This document shows positions 35,299 through 42,653 of a stretch of 64,000 nt of DNA, in pieces; position 1 is the stretch's first letter; every line of letters starts with the position of its first letter. Made by a program: the position numbers and the translations under genes. A model generated the notes under the pieces. The model had not been told where the DNA came from, did not search any database, and saw only the letters and a list, made by a program, of their open reading frames with translations. The DNA comes from Marinibium conchae (GTDB lineage: Bacteria > Pseudomonadota > Gammaproteobacteria > Enterobacterales > Alteromonadaceae), in assembly GCF_015595035.1 (NCBI RefSeq), contig NZ_JADNRN010000001.1:186001-250000 (forward strand). Direction: 5' to 3'.

Positions 35299-36042
35299 AT
35301 GAAAGTTCAACGCTATGTTCGAAGCCTGCATAAATGGCTTGGTCTAGTATTAGTTATCCAACTATTTTTCTGGATTGCCGGTGGTTTGATTATGAGTGCC
35401 ATACCACTTGAAAATGTACATGGAAAGCACCTAGCTGTTAAGGAACTTCCAAATCCATTTAGCTTTCATGATTATTCATTTGACTTACAAACCGTGTTAA
35501 ATGACCTTAACGCAGGCTCAAAGGCGTCAAATCGCTTCACAAGTACGCAAAGAGTTGAGTTTACCGAGTATCAAGGAACACCCGCTTATCTGATCACCAG
35601 TGCTACCGGCCAAGAGCTGCGCTCTGCAATTGACGGCTTAGCTTTCCCTACTTTACGCGCTGAGCAGGTTCGCAGCTTAGCTAAACAACACTATATATAC
35701 ACAGGCAACCCGAGTAAGAAGATAGCTTCAACGACGCTATTAGAGATAGCTCCACAAGAGGTCGCAACACAGAGCGATCGACTATGGCGTGTGAATTTTG
35801 ATGATACTTGGAATACCAGTTTATATTTCTCTGATTCAAGTGCTCAATTGGTATCAATAAGGAGTGATATTTGGCGTTTATTCGATTTTGTGTGGATGTT
35901 ACACATTATGGATTATGATGAACGTGAAGACTTCAACAACCCCCTTCTCATCGCATTTGCAGCTTGCTCAGTGTTATTTACCATAACAGGTATGTTGATG
36001 TTAATGCGCAGCCTTCGCTACCGACCTAAGCAGAAGATATAA
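35299..36042 (+). CDS. PepSY-associated membrane protein
   Basis: A 247-residue inner-membrane protein with helices at about 13-34 and 214-234 and a ~180-residue periplasmic part. The opening 'VRSLHKWLGLVLVIQLFFWIAGG' (core 'LHKWLGLVLVIQLFFW') is the hallmark of the PepSY-associated TM family. The second helix is preceded by 'LHIMDYDEREDFNNPLL', where His-containing motifs in related flavin/haem reductases bind haem. The function is not known; relatives are linked to iron or redox systems. It lies 18 bases downstream of crbR, so it is part of the acs-crbR transcript. I do not know of it as a described component of the acetate switch. Confidence 0.75.
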   Translation: MKVQRYVRSLHKWLGLVLVIQLFFWIAGGLIMSAIPLENVHGKHLAVKELPNPFSFHDYSFDLQTVLNDLNAGSKASNRFTSTQRVEFTEYQGTPAYLITSATGQELRSAIDGLAFPTLRAEQVRSLAKQHYIYTGNPSKKIASTTLLEIAPQEVATQSDRLWRVNFDDTWNTSLYFSDSSAQLVSIRSDIWRLFDFVWMLHIMDYDEREDFNNPLLIAFAACSVLFTITGMLMLMRSLRYRPKQKI

Positions 36043-36140
36043 AATAAAAGCCGCGACCCAGAGCAGTGCTCAGAAATAAAGCAACAAAGTGTGAAAAAAC
36101 AAATTTATGTTATCGCTTATGCTGCTTATAGTTGTGAATC

Positions 36141-39100
36141 TTATTTATATTTCGCCGCGGTGATGAATTTTGTCATACTTTGAATCAAGGTTCTTAATTT
36201 GGCCGGTTTTAAAGGTTTACTGAGATAATTCACACCTTGCTCTTTACAATGCCTAATAAGATCGTCACCGCGTTTTGCGGTTAACAAACACGCAGGCAGA
36301 ACAATGTTTAGCTTACTACGAATCGAGTCTATAATTTCTAAACCAGTTGGTCCTTTGCCTAGCTGGTAATCAACCAGAAGAATTTGCGGCGAAAAGTGCT
36401 CACAAAGCTCGACGGCATCTTTATAGTTGAGTGCAGTTCTGGTATCCACTCCCCACTTATTCAGCAGGGTCTCCATGGCATCTAGATTCTCTTGTTGATC
36501 GTCAACGCAAAGTATACGCAGGCCATCAAACACCGACGTCGCTTTATTCATTGCTGCACCCACTTGCTCCACAGCGGGCATTTCTGCAAACATAATAGAA
36601 AAACAACTGCCCCGGTTTTCTTCAGATACAACCTTTACAGCACATTTGAGCTGTTGGCTTAGTCGCTTTACTACGCCTAAACCAAGTCCGATCCCTTGCT
36701 CATTTGAATTCTCTACCCGATAGAAGTCACTAAAAATAGCCGCTTGTTGTATCAGCGGAATACCTATGCCAGTGTCTCTTACTTCAATCAGTATTTTTCC
36801 ATTCCGTTTTCTGGTGCTGAGTAACACTTTACCACTTTGTGTATATTTCACCGCATTCGACACTAAATTTTGAATTATCCTATACACGTAGGTCCTATCT
36901 GCGCTAATCCAAACATCGTGAATTCGGTGTTTAAAAATAAGGCCTTTCTCTTTTGCTTTCATACTTAGTTCATTGATGATGGGGGTAAGCGTTTCCCGCA
37001 GGTTGATGGTTTCAATGAACGGTTTCAGTTCACCTTGGTCAAGGCGGGAGATATCTAATATAGTCGCAATTAAGGCCTCGCTAGAAACGACCGAGTCATT
37101 AAGTTTGCTGATAATTCTAGTGGTGTCTTGATCGAGTTTTGTTTCCTGCAAAGCAGATAGATAGAGTTTTGCCGCATTCAAGGGCTGTAAAACATCGTGA
37201 CTGGCAAGTGCTAAAAAGCGTGATTTACTGGCGTTAGCCTCTTCGGCTTCTTTGCGTGCACGAATAAGCTCCTTTTCAGCCTCATTTCTGCGTTCGATTT
37301 CAAGTCTTAGTTCGGCATTAATTGAATGTACTTCTTGTGTTCTTTTACGAACACTTTGCTCAAGGTTACTGTTGCTTTCTTCCAACGCTTGTTGCAACTC
37401 CACGCGATCAGTGATGTCTTGGAAACTGGTAACGAAACCACCACCAGGAAGAGGGTTACCAATCATTTCTATGACACGCCCATCATCTCTTTGGCGAGAA
37501 AAGCGATGGGCTTGCCCAGATTTAAGTCGGCTCATGCGTTTTTGTACTCGTTCCTCAAGTTCACCACTCATGACTTTGCTATGCGCGACGTTATAGCGAA
37601 TGAGCTCCTCTATTGGCATTCCCACATTCACCATTTCTACAGGAAAGTGAAAAAGGTCGATATAGGGTTTATTCCAAGCCACAAGGTTTAGGTTTTTATC
37701 TACCACGCTAATACCTTGATCAAGGTTTTCTAGCGATGTCATTAAGGCGCTTACATTGAAGTCGACTGCCTGCGCAGACTCTTCAAAAAAGTTGACGACT
37801 TCGGTGATATCCAGTTTCTTACCTCCGACTAAACTGTCGATGAGAGCTTTAGCGCTAGATGAGCCAACAACGCCACCAAGGGCTCGCTCACAGAATGCTA
37901 AAAAGTCGCTTTGTACAGGGTCTTGCATATTAAGCTGCAAGCCTTGTTGGTGGGTATAATCAAGAAAGAGTTGCTTGCTTCTGACGTCGCCTGTAAATTT
38001 TGTAATCAGGGTGTGCAGGTCCTCTACCGTAACGGTGTGAGACTGATTGCTTTGCGAAACGAACTTTTTGTCAGCAGGCGATACAAACGCTTCAGCTTGA
38101 ATTCGATCAATTAAACGCGACTGGGTAAATAAGGAAAATGAAATATAGCCAATAAGGTTCGCGACTAAACTTACCATCGCGCCTTGGCTCAGAACCTCCG
38201 ATTGATCTTTACCCGGATCGCCGCCTCCCAATATGGGTAGCATCAGCCACAATGTCCACACCACAATTCCGGCTAATAGCCCTGCATATACGCCATGTGC
38301 ATGGCCTCGCTTCCAATAGAGGGCACCGACTATCGATGGTAGTAAATGAATGAGTAGTGAAAAGGCCAGTATGCCTATGGATGCTAAGCTTGCTTCGTTA
38401 GTCATTTGCTGTTGATACAAAAAGGCTAATATCAATATTAATAAGATAATGGCTCTGCGAAGTGTTTTAATTCGCCTAATTTTGTTTACTTGTAATTTAC
38501 TGTTTAGCTCTAGCAACTTTGGCAATACAACGTCGTTAGTAATCATCGTACTGAGAGTTAAGGTGGCGACAATAATCATGGCGGTTGCAGCGGAGAGCCC
38601 ACCTAAAAATACTATCATTTGAAGTACAAGGGAGTCGGACAAACTAGCTAGTGCCAACACATAGTTATCGGCTTTTACATTAGCGTTTGATCCCGGGGCA
38701 TTAAATATCGCATCACCGGCTGCTGCTATCACAGGAATCGTTGCGGCGATAATTACCAAATACAAAGGAAATACCCATCGAGCCTGCTTCAGATGCGTCA
38801 AGTTGAGGTTATCGACGACCGCAACGTGGAATTGTCGTGGAAGGCATATCACAGCCGCAGCAGCCATCAGCGTTTGTGCCCAAAAAGTAAAGGAGCCAAA
38901 AGTACTGAGCGCTTCACTGCTCTTAAAGCTGCTTAGCAATTCAGTCTCGGTCGCGCTTTGGTAGTATTGATAACCAACGACAGCGATGAGAACTAAGGCA
39001 AGTAGCTTAATACAAGACTCGAATGATATTGCTAACATCAATCCTCGACGATACTCGGTAACGTCGGTATTCCGAGTGCCAAAATACATTGCAAAAATGG

Positions 39101-39584
39101 CAATAAACAAAGTCGCGGCTATTACAACATAGGTGGGCTTCTCTTGTGTTGAGATGATCGTAAACAAAGACCCAATCGCTTTGAGTTGCAAAGCGATATA
39201 AGGAATGGTGGCCAACAGAGCAATGATAGTGACAAGTAAAGCAACGGTTTGTCGCTTCCCGTAGCGTGCGCTAATGAAATCGGCAATAGTGCTAATATGC
39301 TGCTTTTTGCTTACAAGCATCAGCTTTCGCATAAAACGATGAAACACGACATAAACTATTATCGGGCCCAATAAAATTGGAAGAAACAGCCAATTATCTC
39401 GGCTCGCTTGTCCTACTGCTCCGAAAAAAGTCCAAGCAGTACAGTATATACCCAGCGCCAGAGAATAAACCAAAGGGTGTGATGTTAACCAGCGGGAAGT
39501 AGGCGTATTCCTGTCACCCCATTTTGCTATCCAAAATAAAAAACACAGATAGAAAAGGGCAAGTGCCAACCATCCAAATGACAT
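36141..39584 (-). CDS. crbS: CrbS-type symporter-fused hybrid histidine kinase
   Basis: A 1147-residue sensor: residues about 1-490 are a sodium:solute symporter (SSSF) domain with some 12-13 membrane helices. Then come a PAS domain (about 615-720, 'LDQGISVVDKNLNLVAWNK', core 'SVVDKNLNLVAWNK'), a coiled coil, HisKA ('SRFLALASHDVLQPLNAAKL', core 'ASHDVLQPLNAA'), HATPase ('NLVSNAVKYTQSG', 'DTGIGIP', 'GIGLGLGVVKRL') and a C-terminal receiver (about 1020-1140, 'ILCVDDQQENLDAME', 'ILLVDYQLGKGPTG'). This order is that of CrbS/MxtR, which senses acetate or a related signal and phosphorylates CrbR. It is divergent from the DUF4212-symporter operon. The C-terminal Asp receiver may act as a relay or phosphate sink. 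Confidence 0.93.
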   Translation of the reverse strand: MSFGWLALALFYLCFLFWIAKWGDRNTPTSRWLTSHPLVYSLALGIYCTAWTFFGAVGQASRDNWLFLPILLGPIIVYVVFHRFMRKLMLVSKKQHISTIADFISARYGKRQTVALLVTIIALLATIPYIALQLKAIGSLFTIISTQEKPTYVVIAATLFIAIFAMYFGTRNTDVTEYRRGLMLAISFESCIKLLALVLIAVVGYQYYQSATETELLSSFKSSEALSTFGSFTFWAQTLMAAAAVICLPRQFHVAVVDNLNLTHLKQARWVFPLYLVIIAATIPVIAAAGDAIFNAPGSNANVKADNYVLALASLSDSLVLQMIVFLGGLSAATAMIIVATLTLSTMITNDVVLPKLLELNSKLQVNKIRRIKTLRRAIILLILILAFLYQQQMTNEASLASIGILAFSLLIHLLPSIVGALYWKRGHAHGVYAGLLAGIVVWTLWLMLPILGGGDPGKDQSEVLSQGAMVSLVANLIGYISFSLFTQSRLIDRIQAEAFVSPADKKFVSQSNQSHTVTVEDLHTLITKFTGDVRSKQLFLDYTHQQGLQLNMQDPVQSDFLAFCERALGGVVGSSSAKALIDSLVGGKKLDITEVVNFFEESAQAVDFNVSALMTSLENLDQGISVVDKNLNLVAWNKPYIDLFHFPVEMVNVGMPIEELIRYNVAHSKVMSGELEERVQKRMSRLKSGQAHRFSRQRDDGRVIEMIGNPLPGGGFVTSFQDITDRVELQQALEESNSNLEQSVRKRTQEVHSINAELRLEIERRNEAEKELIRARKEAEEANASKSRFLALASHDVLQPLNAAKLYLSALQETKLDQDTTRIISKLNDSVVSSEALIATILDISRLDQGELKPFIETINLRETLTPIINELSMKAKEKGLIFKHRIHDVWISADRTYVYRIIQNLVSNAVKYTQSGKVLLSTRKRNGKILIEVRDTGIGIPLIQQAAIFSDFYRVENSNEQGIGLGLGVVKRLSQQLKCAVKVVSEENRGSCFSIMFAEMPAVEQVGAAMNKATSVFDGLRILCVDDQQENLDAMETLLNKWGVDTRTALNYKDAVELCEHFSPQILLVDYQLGKGPTGLEIIDSIRSKLNIVLPACLLTAKRGDDLIRHCKEQGVNYLSKPLKPAKLRTLIQSMTKFITAAKYK

Positions 39585-39639
39585 AGAAAATCCTTACAAG
39601 CTATTTACATACGCAACTGTATCACAATAAATAGTGGGT

Positions 39640-39669
39640 CTACGACTACTAAGACCATGGTCTAATTTT
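39640..39669 (+). promoter_or_regulatory. Shared acetate-module motif, symporter promoter copy
   Basis: CTACGAC (39640-39646), GACCATGG (39653-39660) and CTAATTTT (39662-39669) lie in the divergent region between crbS and the DUF4212 gene. GACCATGG begins 91 bases before the DUF4212 ATG. Part of it reads as a palindrome (GACCATGGTC), so it could also serve crbS on the other strand. See the matching copy at 32328-32362. Confidence 0.5.
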
Positions 39670-39743
39670 ACGTTTTATTAACAAGGGATAAAGTAAGACC
39701 ATCACTGCTACTACACCTAATTAACTAGCTGAGGAATACAAAG

Positions 39744-40010
39744 ATGGCTTTTAAAAATGAAGGAGATCAGAAGGCATACTGGAAGGATAATCTGTCCCTC
39801 CTGTTTACACTTCTCATTGTTTGGTTCGTCGTCTCATTTGGCGCCGGTATTATTTTCGTTGACCTACTTAATCAGGTCCAATTTTTTGGATTTAAATTAG
39901 GTTTCTGGTTTGCCCAACAGGGCTCAATCTATGTTTTTGTTGGCTTAATTTTCTTCTATGTGAAGAAGATGAACGATCTCGACAAAAAATATGGCGTGGA
40001 CGAGGAGTAG
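39744..40010 (+). CDS. DUF4212 small symporter subunit
   Basis: An 88-residue membrane protein with two helices (about 18-42 and 53-73). 'YWKDNLSLLFTLLIVWFVVSFGAGI' (core 'WFVVSFGAGI') and 'FGFKLGFWFAQQGSIYVFV' (core 'LGFWFAQQGSIYVF') are the DUF4212 family signature, the small subunit always encoded before an acetate-type sodium symporter of the VC_2705 subfamily. Stop and next start are separated by three bases. It probably assists assembly or stability of the symporter in the inner membrane. A two-gene operon with a candidate CrbR-regulated promoter. Confidence 0.92.
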   Translation: MAFKNEGDQKAYWKDNLSLLFTLLIVWFVVSFGAGIIFVDLLNQVQFFGFKLGFWFAQQGSIYVFVGLIFFYVKKMNDLDKKYGVDEE

Positions 40011-40013
40011 ACG

Positions 40014-41717
40014 ATGAGCGTTCAAATCTTAACATTTCTGATAGTAGGTGCTTCATTCTTACTGTACTTGGGCATTGCTGTTTGGGCTAGGGCCGGGTCA
40101 ACCAACGATTTTTATGTGGCCGGTGGTGGCGTTCACCCTGTATTAAACGGCATGGCAACGGCGGCTGATTGGATGTCGGCAGCCTCTTTTATCTCAATGG
40201 CAGGCCTAGTTTCCTTCATGGGTTACGATGGCGCTGTATATTTGATGGGTTGGACCGGCGGTTACGTGCTACTCGCCCTTTGTTTGGCGCCATATTTACG
40301 CAAGTTCGGCAAATTCACGGTGCCAGATTTTATTGGCGATCGTTACTACTCGCAAACAGCAAGAACGGTTGCGGTCATTTGCGCAATTTTTGTGTGCTTT
40401 ACCTATGTGATAGGTCAAATGCGTGGGGTTGGTGTTGTCTTCAGTCGCTTCTTGGAAGTTGAGCTGTGGTTAGGCGTAGTGATTGGCATGGGGGTTGTGT
40501 TCTTCTACACTGTCTTAGGCGGTATGAAAGGCATCACTTACACCCAAGTTGCTCAGTTCTGCGTACTCATTTTTGCTTACTTAGTACCCGCAGTGTTTAT
40601 ATCTATACTAATGACAGGGCACGTATTACCGCAAACGGGCTTTGGCGCGACGCTTGTCGACAGCTCTACCTATCTCTTAGATAAACTCGACATGCTCTCA
40701 ACTGACTTAGGGTTTGCTGAGTACACGTCGAATAAAAAATCCTTACTGGATATCTTCTGTATTACGTTTGCATTAATGGTGGGCACCGCGGGATTGCCTC
40801 ATGTCATCGTGCGCTTCTTCACTGTGCCGAAAGTGCGCGACGCACGCAGAAGTGCCGGCTGGGCCTTGGCGTTTATTGCTATTCTTTACACCACTGCGCC
40901 ATCGTTAGCCGCTTTTGCCCGTGTGAATATGATTGAAACCATCAATGGCCCACAAGCCACAGGCACCTCTTATGCTGAAGCACCAAGTTGGATAAAGAAC
41001 TGGGAAAAAACCAATCTTATTAAGCATGATGATAAAAATGGCGATGGCAAAATGTTTTACTCGGGCGACGAACGCAACGAGATGACTATCGACCGCGACA
41101 TTATGGTTTTGGCTAATCCAGAAATTGCGAATTTACCGGCTTGGGTGATCGCATTAGTCGCCGCTGGTGGTGTTGCTGCAGCATTGTCTACATCGGCGGG
41201 TTTGTTGCTGGTCATTTCGTCATCGGTATCGCATGACTTACTTAAGAAAAATCTGATGCCGAATATTACCGATAAACAGGAGCTGTTATCTGCAAGGCTG
41301 GCCGCCGCAATCGCAATACTCATTGCAGGCTACTTTGGCATACATCCGCCAGGCTTTGTGGCCGCAATAGTCGCTTTTGCTTTTGGTTTGGCTGCCTCTA
41401 GTTTCTTCCCGGTGATCATCATGGGTATTTTCAGTAAGCGTATGAACGATAAAGGGGCAATAGCTGGCATGGTGACGGGTATCACTTTCACTGCCGCCTA
41501 TATTATCTATTTTAAATTCGTGAGCCCTGAGATGAACCTTACTGAAAACTGGTTGTTTGGTATATCCCCCGAAGGTATCGGCACCATTGGCATGCTGATA
41601 AACTTTGCGGTTGCTCTTACCGTATTTAAATTTACTGACGAGGCTCCCAAAGAAATACAAGACTTGGTGGAAAGCATTCGTTTCCCTAAAGGAGCAGGAG
41701 AAGCCACCGGTCACTAG
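40014..41717 (+). CDS. Sodium:solute (acetate-type) symporter
   Basis: A 567-residue transporter of the SSS family with about 13 membrane helices. 'NDFYVAGGGVHPVLNGMATAADWMSAASFISMAG' (core 'ATAADWMSAASFISMAG') and 'LPHVIVRFFTVPKVRDARRS' (core 'GLPHVIVRFFTV') are hallmarks of ActP-like carboxylate symporters. A hydrophilic insertion of about 60 residues (about 315-365, 'DDKNGDGKMFYSGDERNE') lies between helices, as in the VC_2705 type that uses a DUF4212 partner. It probably imports acetate with sodium. It feeds Acs and lies beside crbS. The operon ends at the hairpin at 41737. Confidence 0.92.
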   Translation: MSVQILTFLIVGASFLLYLGIAVWARAGSTNDFYVAGGGVHPVLNGMATAADWMSAASFISMAGLVSFMGYDGAVYLMGWTGGYVLLALCLAPYLRKFGKFTVPDFIGDRYYSQTARTVAVICAIFVCFTYVIGQMRGVGVVFSRFLEVELWLGVVIGMGVVFFYTVLGGMKGITYTQVAQFCVLIFAYLVPAVFISILMTGHVLPQTGFGATLVDSSTYLLDKLDMLSTDLGFAEYTSNKKSLLDIFCITFALMVGTAGLPHVIVRFFTVPKVRDARRSAGWALAFIAILYTTAPSLAAFARVNMIETINGPQATGTSYAEAPSWIKNWEKTNLIKHDDKNGDGKMFYSGDERNEMTIDRDIMVLANPEIANLPAWVIALVAAGGVAAALSTSAGLLLVISSSVSHDLLKKNLMPNITDKQELLSARLAAAIAILIAGYFGIHPPGFVAAIVAFAFGLAASSFFPVIIMGIFSKRMNDKGAIAGMVTGITFTAAYIIYFKFVSPEMNLTENWLFGISPEGIGTIGMLINFAVALTVFKFTDEAPKEIQDLVESIRFPKGAGEATGH

Positions 41718-41736
41718 CTACTGAAACCTGAGACCA

Positions 41737-41760
41737 AAGCCCAGCCATGCTGGGCTTTTT
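41737..41760 (+). terminator. Terminator of the symporter operon
   Basis: A 10-bp perfect stem AAAGCCCAGC / GCTGGGCTTT with a 3-base loop (CAT) and T-run, 19 bases after the symporter stop. Confidence 0.9.
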
Positions 41761-41765
41761 CAGTG

Positions 41766-41918
41766 CCTAGCGAAAGTGGATAGCCCTGGCCTCTCTGCTT
41801 CTGCAAAGACGCTGTGCCGCGTTGCGGCAGGTCATCCATGACCCGCTCTACTAAAACCATCCATGGTTTTAGACGCTTTGCGCCAGCAGAGAGGTCAAGG
41901 CTATCCACTTTCGCTAGG
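41766..41918 (-). repeat. Full-length copy of a stem-and-three-hairpin element (type A)
   Basis: Arms at 41766-41799 and 41885-41918 are inverted repeats (32 of 34 positions). An inner inverted pair GCAAAG (41803-41808) and CTTTGC (41876-41881) continues the stem after a 3-by-3 internal loop. Enclosed are three hairpins: TGCCGC/GCGGCA (41815-41829), GGTCA/TGACC (41830-41843) and a 10-bp one, CTAAAACCAT/ATGGTTTTAG (41851-41872). The orientation is assigned by comparison with the single element at 42389. No coding capacity. Resembles a REP/BIME or MITE-like non-autonomous element. Confidence 0.8.
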
Positions 41919-42340
41919 CTGGACTGTTGGCAAATGTAAAAACGCTGTGCCGCGTTGCGGCAGGTCATCCATGACCCGCGCTACTAAAACCGTCGATGGT
42001 TTTAGACGCTTTGCGCCAACATAGAGGCCAAGGCTATCCACTTTGGCTATGCTGGACTGTTGGCAAATGTAAAAACGCTGTGCCGCGTTGCGGCAGGTCA
42101 TCCATGACCCGCTCTGCTAGAACCATCCATGGTTTTAGACGCTTTGCGCCAGCAGAGAGGCCAAGGCTATCCACTTTGGCTATGCTGGACTGTTGGCAAA
42201 TGTAAAAACGCTGTGCCGCGTTGCGGCAGGTCATCCATGACCCGCTCTACTAAAACCATCCATGGTTTTAGACGCTTTGCGCCAGCATAGAGGTCAAGGC
42301 TATCCACTTTGGCTAGGCTGGACTGTTGGCAAATGCAAAG
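41809..42340. repeat. Tandem array: four 133-bp units
   Basis: Units begin at 41809, 41942, 42075 and 42208, exactly 133 bases apart, and fill 532 bases. Each contains the three hairpins and one outer arm (for example 42017-42050). Only the first unit has the second arm, at 41766-41799. Units 1-4 differ at a few positions, some of which fall in stems and keep pairing through G-T pairs (for example CTAAAACCG in unit 2 and CTAGAACC in unit 3). Several open frames run through the array, but they only reflect the period (133 is not a multiple of 3) and are not genes. Confidence 0.95.
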
Positions 42341-42388
42341 CAATATCGACGGTAAAACGAACTGGGAACTTAGAGGGTCAGCGCCGAT

Positions 42389-42497
42389 TGTGGGTGATGA
42401 AGTAGAAAGTTTCTAAAGCCATGGATGGCTTTAGCTAAGCGGGCCAGGATGGCCTGGAGCGAAAGCGACACAACGTCTTTCAGCTTCATCACCCACA
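42389..42497 (+). repeat. Single diverged stem-and-three-hairpin element (type B)
   Basis: Outer inverted repeat TGTGGGTGATGAAG (42389-42402) with CTTCATCACCCACA (42484-42497), perfect over 14 bases. An inner pair GAAAG/CTTTC follows after a 2-by-2 internal loop. Inside are a 10-bp hairpin CTAAAGCCAT/ATGGCTTTAG (42413-42434), GGCCA/TGGCC with loop GGA (42442-42454), and a small hairpin around GCGAAAGC (42455-42470). Aligned with the reverse strand of the type-A unit, the two share the plan and the hairpin order with base-pair-preserving differences. Lies in the opposite orientation to the array. Confidence 0.85.
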
Positions 42498-42514
42498 AGC
42501 TGTGATTGCCTTTT

Positions 42515-42580
42515 AACATAGACAACACAGGCATTGCCGTCTAACAAAGACAACACAGCCAATGCCTTCTAACTTAGATG
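42515..42580. repeat. Short 28-bp direct repeat
   Basis: Two 28-base units (42515-42542 and 42543-42570) share AACA.AGACAACACAG..  and end TCT; a 10-base part of a third (AACTTAGATG) follows. They lie between the hairpin element and the DUF294 gene. They could be regulatory or a simple duplication. Confidence 0.8.
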
Positions 42581-42653
42581 GGTTGATGTTTGTCAATGTA
42601 ATGTGACTGTAAAAGAGTATGATATTTACGTGAGTAGAGTGGGGGAATAGACG

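Noticed and set aside
41714-42234. Overlapping open frames of 60-85 codons on both strands through the tandem repeat
   Set aside because: They repeat with the 133-bp period, have no ribosome sites and no resemblance to proteins. They come from the repeat structure, not from genes.
41766-42497. CRISPR array
   Set aside because: Units are 133 bases long, adjacent, without variable spacers, and no cas genes are present.
41766-42497. CsrA/RsmA-binding sponge RNA, because hairpin loops contain GGA
   Set aside because: GGA loops occur in both element types, but the element is also a tandem/dispersed repeat with long closing stems, and no promoter was identified. Not enough for a call.
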